The notes: generated by a model from the sequence alone, not told the origin. A stretch of DNA of 64,000 nt from Rhizobium sp. Q54 (GCA_945907045.1 CAMDSH010000001.1:124001-188000); one strand, 5' to 3'; shown: positions 35,393-45,301, counted from the stretch's first letter. Program-made: numbers and translations.

Positions 35393-37194
35393 CACATCGC
35401 CGGCAGCCGCACGATGAAGCGCGCGCCCAGCACCGGCGGCGTGGCGGATGCGGGTGCAACGCCGAGACGGTTTTCGACGTTCACGCTGCCGCCGTGCGCT
35501 TCCACGATCTGCTTGGAGATGGAGAGACCGAGCCCTGAGTTATGGCCGAAGGAATGTTGCGGGCGGTCGGTGTAGAAACGCTCGAAAATCTTTTCCAGCG
35601 CATCGGGGCGGATGCCGGGGCCGTCGTCATCGACAACGATTTCGACTTCGTTCTTCAGCCGCCGCGCGGTCACGCGCACAGTGCCGCCCGGCGGCGAGAA
35701 CGAACGCGCGTTGTCGATCAAATTGCTGATCACTTGCCCGATGCGGGAATCGTGTCCCGGCACCGCGAACGCTGCCGGTGCGCCGCCTTCGAAGGCGAGC
35801 GTAACGCTGACACGGTTTTCGTGCTGCACTTCGTTGCCGACCGTCACCAATGTCTCGAGCAGTTCGGCGAGATTGACCGGCGCGACTTCCTGCCGCTGCA
35901 ACTCGGCGTCGAGGCGGCTGGCGTCGGAAATATCCGAGATCAGCCGGTCGAGCCGCTGCACGTCGTGCTCAATGACGGCGAGCAACCGCGCGCGGCTTTC
36001 CTCCGACTTTGTCATCGGCAGCGTTTCCACCGCCGATCGCAATGACGTGAGCGGATTTTTCAGCTCATGCGCGACATCGGCGGCGAAGCTTTCGATCGCC
36101 TCGATGCGGGAATAAAGCGCATTGGTCATGTCGCGCAGCGTGCCGGACAGATGCCCGATTTCGTCGCGCCGCCTGGTGAAATCCGGGATTTCGACGCGCG
36201 AGCGGATGCGCCTTCGCACGCGTTCTGCGCCGTCGGCGAGCCTGCGCACCGGGCCGGCGATGGTGCCGGCGAGCAGCATCGAGAGCACCACCATCACGCT
36301 GGCGGCGACCAGGAACACTTTGACGATGGCGAGCCGCTCGGCTTCGACGATCTGGTCGATGTCGGCGCCCTGCGTCGAGAGCATCAGCGCGCCGCGCACC
36401 GCGCGGAAACGCTGCACCGGCACGGCGACCGAAACGATCACCTCGCCGCGGTCGTTGATGCGAACGATGCTGGCGTGCAGCCCGTTGAGCGCCTGCACCA
36501 CTTCCGGGTATCCGGTGCCGTTTTCCGGTCCCAACTCGCGGTAGAGCGGAAGGTCGCCGCGGCTGAGCCAGCGGCGCATGGCGATGAAGGTGCGTTCCGC
36601 GATGCCCGGTTTTTCCACGTTCGGCGGCGGCAGATCGAAGCGCAGCACGTCGCCGCGGCCATACAGGCTGCGGCTGTCGAGGATGAGCACGCCATCGCGG
36701 TCGTAGATACGCGCGCGCGTCTTGGTCGGTGACACAAGGCGGCGCAGCACCGGCGCCACGCGCTCCGGGTTGATCGGGAATTCGAGGCCGGAAAGCGCGT
36801 CGTCAGGCGGCCCGTAACTTTCGCCCGCTTGCAACTCCAGCAGCCGTTCCGGATCGATGGTGATGGAATCGGTTTCCACCGTGGCGGAGGCGGCGATGGC
36901 GCCGGCGATGATCTCGCCCTGCACCAGCAGACTCTGCACGCGCGCGTCGATCAATCCCGCGCGGAATTGCGAGAGATACAAAATGCCGATCACCAGCGTG
37001 AGCAGGCCGGCGAGATTGAGGAAGACGATGCGGCGCGTCAGCGACGAGAAGCTTTGCGCGACGAAAAAATGCCACGCCGGGCGCACCATGTTCTTGATGC
37101 GCTCGAAGCGTCCGCGCGCGGGCGGCGGCGGAGTTTCGCCGGCTTGCCCCGCTTCGGCGTTGGGTGCCGTGATGTCTGTGGTTCGATCGAGCAC
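35392..37194 (-). CDS. chvG: ChvG (ExoS) sensor histidine kinase
   Basis: 600-residue inner-membrane sensor of the acid/host-signal two-component system. Pro-rich cytoplasmic N-terminus, helix 1 at about 55-75 (IVFLNLAGLLTLVIGILYL), a periplasmic domain of about 200 residues, helix 2 near 290-310, a HAMP domain (AGPVRRLADGAERVRRRIRS), the phospho-acceptor VAHELKNPLTSLRSAVETLP, and an ATPase domain with IDNARSFSPPGG and GLGLSISKQIVEAHGG. In Agrobacterium the periplasmic inhibitor ExoR controls ChvG; ExoR is not in this window. It is followed by hprK with overlapping stop/start. Confidence 0.97.
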   Translation of the reverse strand: MLDRTTDITAPNAEAGQAGETPPPPARGRFERIKNMVRPAWHFFVAQSFSSLTRRIVFLNLAGLLTLVIGILYLSQFRAGLIDARVQSLLVQGEIIAGAIAASATVETDSITIDPERLLELQAGESYGPPDDALSGLEFPINPERVAPVLRRLVSPTKTRARIYDRDGVLILDSRSLYGRGDVLRFDLPPPNVEKPGIAERTFIAMRRWLSRGDLPLYRELGPENGTGYPEVVQALNGLHASIVRINDRGEVIVSVAVPVQRFRAVRGALMLSTQGADIDQIVEAERLAIVKVFLVAASVMVVLSMLLAGTIAGPVRRLADGAERVRRRIRSRVEIPDFTRRRDEIGHLSGTLRDMTNALYSRIEAIESFAADVAHELKNPLTSLRSAVETLPMTKSEESRARLLAVIEHDVQRLDRLISDISDASRLDAELQRQEVAPVNLAELLETLVTVGNEVQHENRVSVTLAFEGGAPAAFAVPGHDSRIGQVISNLIDNARSFSPPGGTVRVTARRLKNEVEIVVDDDGPGIRPDALEKIFERFYTDRPQHSFGHNSGLGLSISKQIVEAHGGSVNVENRLGVAPASATPPVLGARFIVRLPAM

Positions 37195-37282
37195 TTGGGT
37201 TCCAGCCTGCCGGGTTTCGATCGTGCCCTTGAAAGGCGCCCCGATATTCTATCGCAAGCGGGCGCGCCCCGTCAGCCGCGCG

Positions 37283-37981
37283 TCAACCTTCCTGGAAACG
37301 GTAGCCGACGCCGTACAGCGTTTCGATCATCTCGAAATCGTCGTCCACGACCTTGAACTTCTTGCGCAGCCGCTTGATGTGGCTGTCGATGGTGCGGTCG
37401 TCGACGTAAACCTGGTCGTCGTAGGCGGCGTCCATCAGCGCGTTGCGGCTCTTCACCACGCCGGGCCGCGTCGCCAGCGCCTGCAAAATCAAAAATTCAG
37501 TGACCGTGAGCGTCACCGGCTCGTTGCGCCAGGTGCAGGTATGACGTTCCGGATCCATGCGCAACTCGCCGCGCTCAAGCGCCTTGGCATCGGTCTCCTT
37601 CGCCGTCGCCGGATCTTTCGGGCTGACGCGGCGGAGCACGGCTTTCACGCGCTCGACCAGCAGACGCTGCGAGAACGGTTTGCGGATGAAATCGTCGGCG
37701 CCCATCTTGAGGCCGAACAGCTCGTCAATCTCCTCATCCTTGGAGGTGAGGAAGATCACCGGCATGTCGGATTTCTGCCGCAGGCGGCGCAGCGTCTCCA
37801 TGCCGTCCATGCGAGGCATCTTGATGTCGAGAATGGCGAGGTCCGGCGGCGAGGTCTTGAAGCCGTCGAGCGCGGAGGCACCATCGGTATAAGTCATGAT
37901 GCGGTAGCCTTCGGCTTCGAGCGCGATCGAGACCGAGGTCAAAATATTTCGGTCGTCGTCGACAAGAGCGATAGTTGGCAT
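37283..37981 (-). CDS. chvI: ChvI response regulator (OmpR family)
   Basis: 232 residues. Receiver domain [20 protein letters not shown] with the phospho-acceptor Asp in [13 protein letters not shown] and the conserved Lys in [10 protein letters not shown]; the C-terminal winged helix ends [18 protein letters not shown]. With ChvG it controls exopolysaccharide, envelope and virulence/symbiosis genes. ATG 37981 is the family start; the frame opens further upstream to 38053 without use. The 163 bases upstream are the likely promoter for chvI-chvG-hprK. Confidence 0.97.
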   Translation of the reverse strand: MPTIALVDDDRNILTSVSIALEAEGYRIMTYTDGASALDGFKTSPPDLAILDIKMPRMDGMETLRRLRQKSDMPVIFLTSKDEEIDELFGLKMGADDFIRKPFSQRLLVERVKAVLRRVSPKDPATAKETDAKALERGELRMDPERHTCTWRNEPVTLTVTEFLILQALATRPGVVKSRNALMDAAYDDQVYVDDRTIDSHIKRLRKKFKVVDDDFEMIETLYGVGYRFQEG

Positions 37982-38144
37982 AAAGCCCCTCTTCCGTGAC
38001 GGGTTCCCGCTTGCTGTGAAGCCTGCAAACGTGGGCCGAAATGTGACATTCATGCAACAACTATGTGATTCGGTTGCGATTACAACCCCAGTTGGCCAAA
38101 GATCGCCCCGCGCCGCCGAAAAACATTAACGAGCATCCGCGCCG

Positions 38145-38867
38145 ATGAAGCCCGACGCCGATTTCGATCCCAAGCTTGCGGCCAAGAAATTGCTGCGCGA
38201 GGCGCGTTCCGGCGCACTGGCGACGCTGATGGCAGGTTCCGGCGATCCCTATGCCTCGCTGGTCAACGTCGCGACCGATGCGTCCGGCGCGCCGTTGCTG
38301 CTGCTTTCAAAATTGGCCGTGCACACCAAAAACATCCTCGCCGATGCCCGCATCTCGCTGATGCTGGACGAGCGCAAAGAGGGCGATCCGCTGGAAGGCG
38401 CGCGCGTGATGCTCAACGGCACAGTGGCTGTCACGGAGGATCCCGCCGCGCGCAGGCGTTATCTCGCGCGCCATCCGTCGGCAGAAATGTTCGCAGGCTT
38501 CGGCGATTTTGCATTCTACCGGCTGGAGATTAAGCGCGCGCATCTTGTCGCCGGTTTCGGCCGCATCGTCGATCTTAAAGCCGGCGATGTGCTGACCGAT
38601 CTTTCAGGCGCCGAGGCGCTCGTTGCAGCCGAGGACGACATTCTCGCTCACATCAATGCGGATCACGCCGATACCTGCCGGCTGTACGCGGTGAAATTGC
38701 TCGGCGGTCCGGATGGCGACTGGCGCTGCGCCGGTTGCGATCCGGAAGGACTCGAATTGCAGATCGAGCGTCTCGCCCTGCGGTTGCCGTTTCCGCAACG
38801 CGTCAACGCTCCGGGGCCGCTGCGCGCGGTGCTCAAACAGCTCGCGGACAAAGCACGCGCGAAATGA
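38145..38867 (+). CDS. HugZ-family heme oxygenase-like / pyridoxamine-phosphate oxidase-fold protein
   Basis: 240 residues with a flavin-reductase/PNPOx split-barrel (GDPYASLVNVATDASGAPLL, SLMLDERKEGDPLEGARVML) and a C-terminal DUF2470-type domain (ILAHINADHADTCRLYAVKL), the domain pair of HugZ proteins. HugZ homologues degrade heme in pathogens, but many members have lost this role; no heme transport genes are near. The INADHAD region supplies possible metal or heme ligands. Divergent from chvI; followed 5 bases later by repeat B2. Confidence 0.85.
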   Translation: MKPDADFDPKLAAKKLLREARSGALATLMAGSGDPYASLVNVATDASGAPLLLLSKLAVHTKNILADARISLMLDERKEGDPLEGARVMLNGTVAVTEDPAARRRYLARHPSAEMFAGFGDFAFYRLEIKRAHLVAGFGRIVDLKAGDVLTDLSGAEALVAAEDDILAHINADHADTCRLYAVKLLGGPDGDWRCAGCDPEGLELQIERLALRLPFPQRVNAPGPLRAVLKQLADKARAK

Positions 38868-38872
38868 ATTTT

Positions 38873-38963
38873 CCGCTCATTCCCGCGGAAGCGGGAATCC
38901 AGCGCTGTTGCCTCACGCATAGTTGACGCAGAACTGGACCCCCGCTTTCGCGGGGGTGAGCGG
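38873..38963. repeat. family B palindromic repeat, copy B2
   Basis: Begins CCGCTCATTCCCGCGGAAGC and ends with the CCCCGC-TTTC-GCGGGG hairpin followed by GTGAGCGG. Terminal repeats CCGCTCA/TGAGCGG are perfect. The 24-base stretch between the two hairpins differs from the other copies. It starts 5 bases after the HugZ-like stop. Confidence 0.85.
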
Positions 38964-39055
38964 AATTTTTGCCATGCACGGCCCAACGCTGCCCACGGAT
39001 GGACTCGCGCCATCTCGCCGCTCCACAATCGCCCGACAAAAAATGGGAGGCGACG

Positions 39056-40081
39056 ATGCGGCGAATTCTGTTCGCAACAATTTTGAGTCTAACCGCGATG
39101 CCGGCCGCGCTGGCCGACGAAGACATCGTGCTGCGCGGCATGGGCTCGTTCCATATCGGCGGGCGCGTCGCAGAAATCAGCGGCAAGCCGATCCGCGAAA
39201 TCGTGCGTCAGCCGGGCGGGCCGCTGACCAAATACGATCCCAACGGCCAGTTCATGGCCGAGCAGATGTACGTGCAATATTTTCTTCCCAAAAACCGCAA
39301 GGGAAAGCTGCCGCTGCTGATGTGGCACGGCGGCGGATTGACCGGCGTCACTTATGAGACGACGCCCGACGGCCGCGAAGGCTGGCTCAACATGTTCGTG
39401 CGCAAGGGCTGGGACGTTTATGTTTCCGACGCGGTCGAGCGCGGACGTTCGGGATTTTCCTCGCCCGATGTCTGGCCTTCGGAGCCGACCTTCTTGAACT
39501 ATCAGGATCCTTATGAGCGGTTCCGTATCGGCGAAGGCGCCGGTTCTTGGAACGCCGATCCGGCCAAGCGCAAGCCCATTCCCGGCACGCAGTTTCCGGT
39601 CGAGTCTTACGGCAACTTCATGAAGCAGAATGTGCCGCGCTGGCTATCGACCGACGACGCGATCATCGCGGCCTATGTCGAACTGGTCGACAAAATATGT
39701 CCTTGCGCCGTCCTGGTGCACAGTCAGGGCGCATCCTTCGGCTTCAAGGTCGCCGAAAAGCGGCCGGACAAGTTCAAGGTCATCGTTGCGATCGAGCCCG
39801 CGACCGCCGGCATCCTCGCCAATGCCCCCGCGCTGAAGAACGTTCCGGTACTGATGGTGTTCGGCGATCACGTCGAAGAGCACCCGCGCTGGGCGGCCTT
39901 CAAGAAAATCGACCTGGCTTATGCCGATGCCATCCGCGCGGCAGGTGGAAAAGTAGACGTGGTTAACCTCCCCGAGCTCGGCATCAAGGGGAACTCGCAC
40001 ATGCTGATGATGGATAAGAACAACGCCGTGACTGCCGATCTCATCCAGAAGTGGCTTGCCGACAAGGGTTTGGTGGACTGA
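39056..40081 (+). CDS. secreted alpha/beta-hydrolase (esterase-like)
   Basis: 341 residues with signal peptide [20 protein letters not shown] and an alpha/beta-hydrolase domain. Oxyanion-hole region is [11 protein letters not shown], the nucleophile elbow is [11 protein letters not shown] (Ser), the acidic residue is likely in [10 protein letters not shown], and the catalytic His in [12 protein letters not shown]. This resembles the secreted family of esterases once annotated only as alpha/beta hydrolases. ATG 39056 follows GGGAGGCGACG. Substrate unknown. Confidence 0.85.
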   Translation: MRRILFATILSLTAMPAALADEDIVLRGMGSFHIGGRVAEISGKPIREIVRQPGGPLTKYDPNGQFMAEQMYVQYFLPKNRKGKLPLLMWHGGGLTGVTYETTPDGREGWLNMFVRKGWDVYVSDAVERGRSGFSSPDVWPSEPTFLNYQDPYERFRIGEGAGSWNADPAKRKPIPGTQFPVESYGNFMKQNVPRWLSTDDAIIAAYVELVDKICPCAVLVHSQGASFGFKVAEKRPDKFKVIVAIEPATAGILANAPALKNVPVLMVFGDHVEEHPRWAAFKKIDLAYADAIRAAGGKVDVVNLPELGIKGNSHMLMMDKNNAVTADLIQKWLADKGLVD

Positions 40082-40110
40082 TTGCACTGCGGCATGCGCC
40101 GGATGCAACC

Positions 40111-40159
40111 CCGCGCTGCCAGCATTGCGGTTACGTATAATTCCGGCTTGGCAGCGCGG
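40111..40159. other. 11-base perfect inverted repeat upstream of pckA
   Basis: CCGCGCTGCCA at 40111-40121 and TGGCAGCGCGG at 40149-40159, separated by 27 bases. It lies between the esterase stop (30 bases away) and pckA (104 bases). It could be a terminator of the esterase message without T-run, or an operator for pckA, which is known to be under ChvI control in rhizobia. Confidence 0.4.
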
Positions 40160-40262
40160 AATATCGCCACTATGGTCGCGCGCTTTCCGGGGCGGGGCTA
40201 TACTCTCGCGCCAGTGGGCAAGCGTCCGGCGGAAAAATAGCCGCCGTGTGGGGGAGGTCTGC

Positions 40263-41882
40263 GTGCAAGAAACTGGCGTGCGAAACGGCGCTTACGGCGC
40301 CGACAAATTCGGTTTGAAGGATTTGGCAGGGGTTCACTGGAACCTGACCGAGCCTTCGCTCTATGAACACGCCATCGCCGCGGGCGAAGCCACGGTTGTC
40401 GCGGGCGGCGCGCTCTGCGCCGAGACCGGCCACCACACGGGCCGCAGCCCGAAGGACAAGCACACGGTTGTCGATGCGCTGACCGAGAACACGGTCTGGT
40501 GGGACGGCAATCGCAAGATGACGCGCGAGAACTTTGACGCGCTTCTGGGCGACTTCCTCGATCACTGCAAAGGCAAGAAGCTGTTCGCGCAGGACCTCTA
40601 CGGCGGCGCCGAAGCGAAATACCGCATCAAGACGCGCGTGTTCACCGAACTGGCCTGGCACTCGCTGTTCATCCGCACGCTGCTGATCCGCCCGGAGCGC
40701 AGCGAACTTAAAAGTTTCGTTCCCGATCTCACCATCATCGATCTGCCCTCGTTCAAGCCCGACGCGAAACGCCACGGCGGACGCGAAGGCTCCGACACGA
40801 TGGTGGCGATCGATTTCACCCGCAAGATCGTTTTGATCTGCGGCTCGTCTTATGCCGGCGAGATGAAGAAGTCGGTGTTCACGACGCTCAACTTCTATCT
40901 GCCGGCGCAGAATGTGGTGCCGATGCACTGCTCGGCCAACGTCGGACCGGACGGCGACAGCGCGCTGTTCTTCGGCCTCTCCGGCACCGGCAAGACCACG
41001 CTCTCCGCCGATCCCAACCGCACGCTGATCGGCGACGACGAAACCGGCTGGGGTCCGGACGGCATCTTCAATTTCGAAGGCGGCTGCTACGCCAAGACGA
41101 TCAACCTGTCGCGCGAAGCCGAGCCGGAAATCTGGGACGCCACCAACCGCTTCGGCGCCGTGCTTGAAAACGTCGGCTTCGATCCGGAAACGCGCGTGCC
41201 GGATTACACCGACCAGTCGAAGACCGAGAACACGCGCTCGGCCTATCCGCTGGAATCGATTCCGAACGCTTCGCGCACCGGCCGTGCCGGTCATCCGAAG
41301 AACGTCATCTTCCTCACCGCCGACGCATTTGGCGTCATGCCGCCGATCGCGAAATTGACGCCGGCCCAGGCGATGTATCACTTCCTCTCCGGCTACACCG
41401 CGAAAGTCGCGGGCACCGAGAAGGGTCTCGTCGGCGTGCAGCCGGAATTTTCGACCTGCTTTGGCTCGCCCTTCCTGCCGCGTCCGCCGTCGGAGTACGG
41501 CGATCTGTTCCGCAAATACATCACCGAGCACAACGTCGATTGCTGGCTGGTCAATTCGGGCTGGACCGGCGGCAAATACGGCGTCGGCCGCCGCATGCCG
41601 ATCAAGGCGACGCGCGCGCTGGTCACGGCGGCGCTCAACGGCTCGCTGAAAAAGGCGGACTTCCGCACCGATCCCTACTTCGGGTTCTCGGTGCCGACGT
41701 CGGTGGCGGGTGTCGAGCCGCATCTGCTCAATCCGTTCAAGACCTGGAAGGACAAGGCCGAGTTCGACAAGACCGCCCGCGCGCTGGTGCGGATGTTCCA
41801 GGAGAACTTCGTCAAGTTCGAAAAGCACGTCGGCCCCGACGTGAAGGCGGCCGCGCCGGAAGTGCGCATCGCCGCGGAGTAG
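40263..41882 (+). CDS. pckA: phosphoenolpyruvate carboxykinase (ATP)
   Basis: 539 residues. Converts oxaloacetate and ATP to phosphoenolpyruvate for gluconeogenesis. Motifs: [10 protein letters not shown], the kinase-type P-loop [20 protein letters not shown] metal/nucleotide site, and [19 protein letters not shown]. The start is GTG 40263 (read [17 protein letters not shown], as in Bradyrhizobium), preceded by GGGGGAGG; the longer upstream frame is not coding. The gene is adjacent to chvI/chvG in most of the order, here with two unrelated genes between. Confidence 0.97.
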   Translation: MQETGVRNGAYGADKFGLKDLAGVHWNLTEPSLYEHAIAAGEATVVAGGALCAETGHHTGRSPKDKHTVVDALTENTVWWDGNRKMTRENFDALLGDFLDHCKGKKLFAQDLYGGAEAKYRIKTRVFTELAWHSLFIRTLLIRPERSELKSFVPDLTIIDLPSFKPDAKRHGGREGSDTMVAIDFTRKIVLICGSSYAGEMKKSVFTTLNFYLPAQNVVPMHCSANVGPDGDSALFFGLSGTGKTTLSADPNRTLIGDDETGWGPDGIFNFEGGCYAKTINLSREAEPEIWDATNRFGAVLENVGFDPETRVPDYTDQSKTENTRSAYPLESIPNASRTGRAGHPKNVIFLTADAFGVMPPIAKLTPAQAMYHFLSGYTAKVAGTEKGLVGVQPEFSTCFGSPFLPRPPSEYGDLFRKYITEHNVDCWLVNSGWTGGKYGVGRRMPIKATRALVTAALNGSLKKADFRTDPYFGFSVPTSVAGVEPHLLNPFKTWKDKAEFDKTARALVRMFQENFVKFEKHVGPDVKAAAPEVRIAAE

Positions 41883-41890
41883 GCCCGTTC

Positions 41891-42011
41891 GTCATGGCCG
41901 GGCAACCGGGTCCGACCTTTGGTCGGCCCGGATGTAAACTTGTCCCGGCCATCCCGATCAGGTGAGCACTGCCTTCCTAAGCGGGATGCCCGGCACAAGG
42001 CCGGGCATGAC
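41891..42011. repeat. family C inverted-repeat element, copy C2
   Basis: 121 bases with terminal inverted repeats GTCATGGCCGGGC and GCCGGGCATGAC, and an internal TGTCCCGGCCATCCCGAT that pairs with the equivalent part of C1 in inverse order (C1 has ATCGGGATGGCCGGGACA). So C1 and C2 are the same element in opposite orientations. It starts 8 bases after the pckA stop. Confidence 0.85.
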
Positions 42012-42020
42012 AAAAGAAAA

Positions 42021-42050
42021 AAAGGGCGGTCCTTGCGGGCCGCCCTTTTT
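42021..42050. terminator. bidirectional Rho-independent terminator (pckA / Spy-like gene)
   Basis: AAAGGGCGGTCC-TTGC-GGGCCGCCCTTTTT: a 12-base stem with one G-T pair; a T-run follows on the plus strand and an A-run lies before it, giving seven Ts on the minus strand. It terminates pckA and the convergent Spy-like gene. Confidence 0.85.
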
Positions 42051-42072
42051 GCTTTTGGGATTTTTAGAAACG

Positions 42073-43749
42073 TCAGCCGTTCGAGCGCGCCGCCGTCATG
42101 GTGTTGAAGCGCGCCTTCTGCTCGTTGTTCAGCACCGCATAGAACTCGTCGAGCGCGGGCTGCAATGTCTTGGCGGCTTCCACCATCGCCTGCAGCCGTT
42201 TCTCGGTCGCTTCGAGACGGCCGGCGGGCGTCAGCGGCGTTTCCTCCGGGCATGCCGTCTGCAACGTGTCGGCGGCTTGCTTGTTGGCCTGCTCAAGCCG
42301 GTCGAGCGCACCTTGCTGATCGTCGCTCGGCTTCACGGCGTCCTCGATCTGCTCGATGGGGAGATTGACCAGACCGGGCTTGGCTTCGCCGCAGGCCTTG
42401 GCGTTGTCGGCCTCGGTGCGCTTGCGCGCGTCGCGGTCGGCTTGCCGTTGCCTGATATCGGGACCGATGGCGTTGAAGCGCGCCTTCTGCTCGTCGCTGA
42501 GCGAATTGTAGAACTTGTCGAGCGCAGGACGCACGGTGAGAACCGCTTCCAGCGTCGCTTCGAGACGCTTCGTCATCGCCTGCAGGCGGCCCGACGGCGT
42601 CATTGGCGCCGCCGACGTGCATGAAGTCTTGAAGGCGCTCGCCGCTTTCGCCGCCGCTTCCTTCACATCGCCGAGCAGGATTTTCTGTTCGGCATTCGGC
42701 TGCACGGCTTGCTGGATTTCCGCGAACGGCCATGCGGTGATGCCCTGTCCGGGATCGCCGCACAGCGCCGCCACGTCGCGGTTCGCCTGCGCGCTGCCGG
42801 TCGTCTCATTGGGGGCGGCATTGGCGTAGTTGGAATAAGGCCCGCCGTCCGCCCAGAACACGCCGTCGAACATCTCGTCGTAGGCGTAGGCCCAATAGCC
42901 GTCATCATAAGCGTCCGGCCAGAACGCATAGTCGAAGATGTCGGAATAGGCGTAAGGCCAGAACACGCGGCCAAGCCACGGCACGAAGGCCGCGCGCTGC
43001 CCGCGCGCCCACGCATGCCGGGCGGCGAAGCGTCCGGCGCGGTTGCGTGCGTTAGGAGCAGCGGCGGCTTGCGCCTGCACGGCGAAGCGGCCTTGCCGCG
43101 CCGCCTGTGTGCTCACGCGCGCGTTGCCGTTACGGCGTTGCAGTGACCGCGCTTGCGTCTGCGCTTGTGCCTGCGGGCTCTGCACGTTTTGCTGATTTTG
43201 CTGGACGCGCTGGCGCTGAATTTCCTCGCGGCGCTGCGCGCGCTGTTGCGGGGGAAGCGCGCGCAACTCACGCTCTTCCTGCCGGCGCTGCACGCGTTCC
43301 TGCAGCGGGTTTTGCCGCTGCTGCACGCGTTGCTCGATACGGTTCTGCGGCGCCTGAACGGCGGCTTTCGCCGGGCTCTGGTTGGCGGCGGGACGGGAAA
43401 TCTGACGCTCCGGATTTACGGGCCGCGCGGGCTGCGCCACGTGCGGTGCCGGGCGCATGGCGGGCCGTGCCGCCGGAGGGGCGGACGGCCGCGCGATGGC
43501 TGCGGGGCGTTGCGGAGCGGATGGCCGAGCGGCAGCCGCGGGACGCGGCGGCGCAGCGGGGCGCGCAACCGGGGCGGGCCTTGCCGCTGGAGGCGGTGCG
43601 GGTCTTGCCGCGGGAGCCGGAGCCGCCTTTGCAGGCGCCGCGGGCGCGGGCTTCTTGGGCGGATCCTGTGCGTCCGCCGGCGCCGCGACGGCGATCGCGG
43701 ATGCGCAAACAATAAGTATTGCCGCCAATTTGTTGCCAGACTTGAACAT
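42073..43749 (-). CDS. secreted Spy/LTXXQ-motif protein with Pro/Ala/Arg-rich region and two repeat domains
   Basis: 558 residues. Signal peptide (MFKSGNKLAAILIVCASAIAVA..A) then residues about 29-110 rich in Pro/Ala, a Gln/Arg-rich coiled stretch (about 110-215), a Tyr/Trp/Asp-rich part (VFWPYAYSDIFDYAFWPDAY) and two homologous helical modules at about 330-435 and 445-550. Each module has a Cys-containing start, MTPSGRLQAMTKRLEATLEA or LTPAGRLEATEKRLQAMVEA, and ends LSDEQKARFNAI or LNNEQKARFNTM, the LTXXQ-like motif of Spy/CpxP periplasmic chaperones. Probably an envelope-stress chaperone or metal-responsive protein. Many repeated frames in other strands are shadows. Confidence 0.85.
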   Translation of the reverse strand: MFKSGNKLAAILIVCASAIAVAAPADAQDPPKKPAPAAPAKAAPAPAARPAPPPAARPAPVARPAAPPRPAAAARPSAPQRPAAIARPSAPPAARPAMRPAPHVAQPARPVNPERQISRPAANQSPAKAAVQAPQNRIEQRVQQRQNPLQERVQRRQEERELRALPPQQRAQRREEIQRQRVQQNQQNVQSPQAQAQTQARSLQRRNGNARVSTQAARQGRFAVQAQAAAAPNARNRAGRFAARHAWARGQRAAFVPWLGRVFWPYAYSDIFDYAFWPDAYDDGYWAYAYDEMFDGVFWADGGPYSNYANAAPNETTGSAQANRDVAALCGDPGQGITAWPFAEIQQAVQPNAEQKILLGDVKEAAAKAASAFKTSCTSAAPMTPSGRLQAMTKRLEATLEAVLTVRPALDKFYNSLSDEQKARFNAIGPDIRQRQADRDARKRTEADNAKACGEAKPGLVNLPIEQIEDAVKPSDDQQGALDRLEQANKQAADTLQTACPEETPLTPAGRLEATEKRLQAMVEAAKTLQPALDEFYAVLNNEQKARFNTMTAARSNG

Positions 43750-43865
43750 GGCAAGTTCCTCCAGAGCTGTATCCCTCTCAACTGCTATTAACGCGCATGG
43801 TTCGCCGATCCTGCGCGGCTCATGGAAATGTGATCGCGGATTAAAGTTTGGTCATGTGGCGGCGC

Positions 43866-43897
43866 AAAAAAAAAGCGCGCCGGAAAATCCCGGCGCG
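43866..43897 (-). terminator. Rho-independent terminator of the lytic transglycosylase gene
   Basis: On the minus strand GCGCGCCGG-loop-CCGGCGCGC forms a perfect 9-base-pair stem (43875-43883 with 43889-43897) with loop of 5 bases, followed by nine Ts (43866-43874). It lies 28 bases after the stop. Confidence 0.9.
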
Positions 43898-43924
43898 CCT
43901 GAATTTCGTACGTTGCCGCCTAAA

Positions 43925-45184
43925 TCAGCGGGAGGCGGAACCGCTTGTCTGGCTGCCGCGCAGACGGTCGATCAGTTCCGTGGTCGGATAAGAGTCGGCT
44001 GGCATGCCGGCTTTCAACTGCGCCTTCTTGATCGCGGCGCGGGTCATCGAGCCGAGCTTGCCGTCGATCTTGCCGACATCGTAGCCCTGCCGCGCCAGCA
44101 AATTCTGCAGATCGGTCATCTGCTGCGGGTTGAGCACGGTGACCTCGCCGTTGCCGCGTCCGACCGGCGGTGCGCCGTCGAGCCGGGTGGCGAAATAGGC
44201 GACCGTGGTCGAATAGACCATCGCCGAATTCCACCCCAGGAAGGATTTGAAATTCGGGTAGGCGAGGAACGCGGGGCCCATGCGGCCCATGGGAAGAAGC
44301 AGCGATGCTTGCAGACCGTCGGCCGGCAGCGTGCCTTTCGCCGCGGTCACGCCCCACTTCACCCACTGCGAACGCGGGTGCTTGATCTCAACGTCGGCCT
44401 GCTCCCACGGCATGTTGGCGGGAACGCGCACTTCCTGCAGCCAGGGTTCGCCGCGCGTCCAGCCGAAGCTGGCAAGGAAGTTGGCGGCGGAAGCGAGCGT
44501 GTCCGGCACGCTCTTGATCAGGTCGCGCTTGCCGTCGCCGTCGAAATCGACGCTGTGGTTGTAATAGTCGGACGCCGTGAACTGCATGGCGCCAAGCTCG
44601 CCCGCCCAGTCGCCGCCGTTCATGTCGGCGACGGCGAGATCGCCGCGCTCGAGAATGCGCAGCGCGTCGAACAATTGCGTGCGGAAATAGTCCGAGCGGC
44701 GGCAGTCGTACGCCAGCGTCGAGATCGCGCGCAAGATGTTGTGCTTGCCGGTGTTGGCGCCGAAGTCGCTCTCCAGGCCCCAGAACGCGGTGAGCACGGA
44801 AGGAGGAATGCCGTATTGCTGCTCGACCTTGGCGAACAGCGCGGCGTGTTTCTTGATCATGTTGGCGCCGTGCTGCATCCGGTAGCCTGCGACCATACGG
44901 TCGGAGAATTGCAGGAAGCTCTGCTGGAACACGCCCTGGCCGCGGTCGCGGCGGATGATTTCGGGGTCGAACGCCATGAACGGCACGGCGTCGGCGATGA
45001 CCTGGGCCGAGATGCCCTTCGCCGCGGCGTCGCGTTTGAAATCCTCGACCCAGCGCTCGAACGTGCCGGTGTTGCGGCAATTCGCGGCGGCTGTGGGCGC
45101 CGCGGGCGCGGGATTCGCCAAAGCGGGCGCGGCAAATATGACGGCGAGCGCCGCGATTGCCAGTTTGTGTGCCGTGAAGCGCAT
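43925..45184 (-). CDS. lytic murein transglycosylase (MltB type) with peptidoglycan-binding domain
   Basis: 419 residues. Signal peptide MRFTAHKLAIAALAVIFAAPALA; SLT-like MltB catalytic domain with the glutamate in LTAFWGLESDFGANTGKHN and the conserved WAGELGAMQFTASDY; C-terminal peptidoglycan-binding domain (LQNLLARQGYDVGKIDGKLG). It cuts glycan strands to 1,6-anhydro ends; no lipobox Cys is seen, so it is soluble in the periplasm. ATG 45184 gives the signal peptide; the longer frame is unneeded. A strong terminator follows. Confidence 0.93.
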   Translation of the reverse strand: MRFTAHKLAIAALAVIFAAPALANPAPAAPTAAANCRNTGTFERWVEDFKRDAAAKGISAQVIADAVPFMAFDPEIIRRDRGQGVFQQSFLQFSDRMVAGYRMQHGANMIKKHAALFAKVEQQYGIPPSVLTAFWGLESDFGANTGKHNILRAISTLAYDCRRSDYFRTQLFDALRILERGDLAVADMNGGDWAGELGAMQFTASDYYNHSVDFDGDGKRDLIKSVPDTLASAANFLASFGWTRGEPWLQEVRVPANMPWEQADVEIKHPRSQWVKWGVTAAKGTLPADGLQASLLLPMGRMGPAFLAYPNFKSFLGWNSAMVYSTTVAYFATRLDGAPPVGRGNGEVTVLNPQQMTDLQNLLARQGYDVGKIDGKLGSMTRAAIKKAQLKAGMPADSYPTTELIDRLRGSQTSGSASR

Positions 45185-45277
45185 TATTTTGTCCCAATGT
45201 TGCGAATGAATTTTGGTGAATCTGCCCATCGCACAGGTAGGGTCAAGTTCGTTCGGTCGGCAGCGTTAAGAGAGAAA

Positions 45278-45301
45278 CTTAAGATCGCAATTCTTAAGAT
45301 C
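45278..45301. promoter_or_regulatory. direct repeats CTTAAGATC between divergent genes, candidate operator
   Basis: CTTAAGATC occurs at 45278-45286 and at 45293-45301, spaced 15 bases start to start; each contains the palindrome CTTAAG. Related TTAAG and CTTAA sequences lie at 45266 and 45312. They occupy the gap between the lytic transglycosylase (starting 45184) and the oxidase (starting 45345), so either or both could be regulated. Confidence 0.4.

Noticed and set aside
40170-41828. 552-residue minus-strand frame opposite pckA
   Set aside because: Shadow of the strongly conserved pckA gene.
42105-43740. Internal repeats of the Spy-like gene as a DNA-level tandem repeat
   Set aside because: The similarity is at protein level, between two modules; the DNA copies are diverged.
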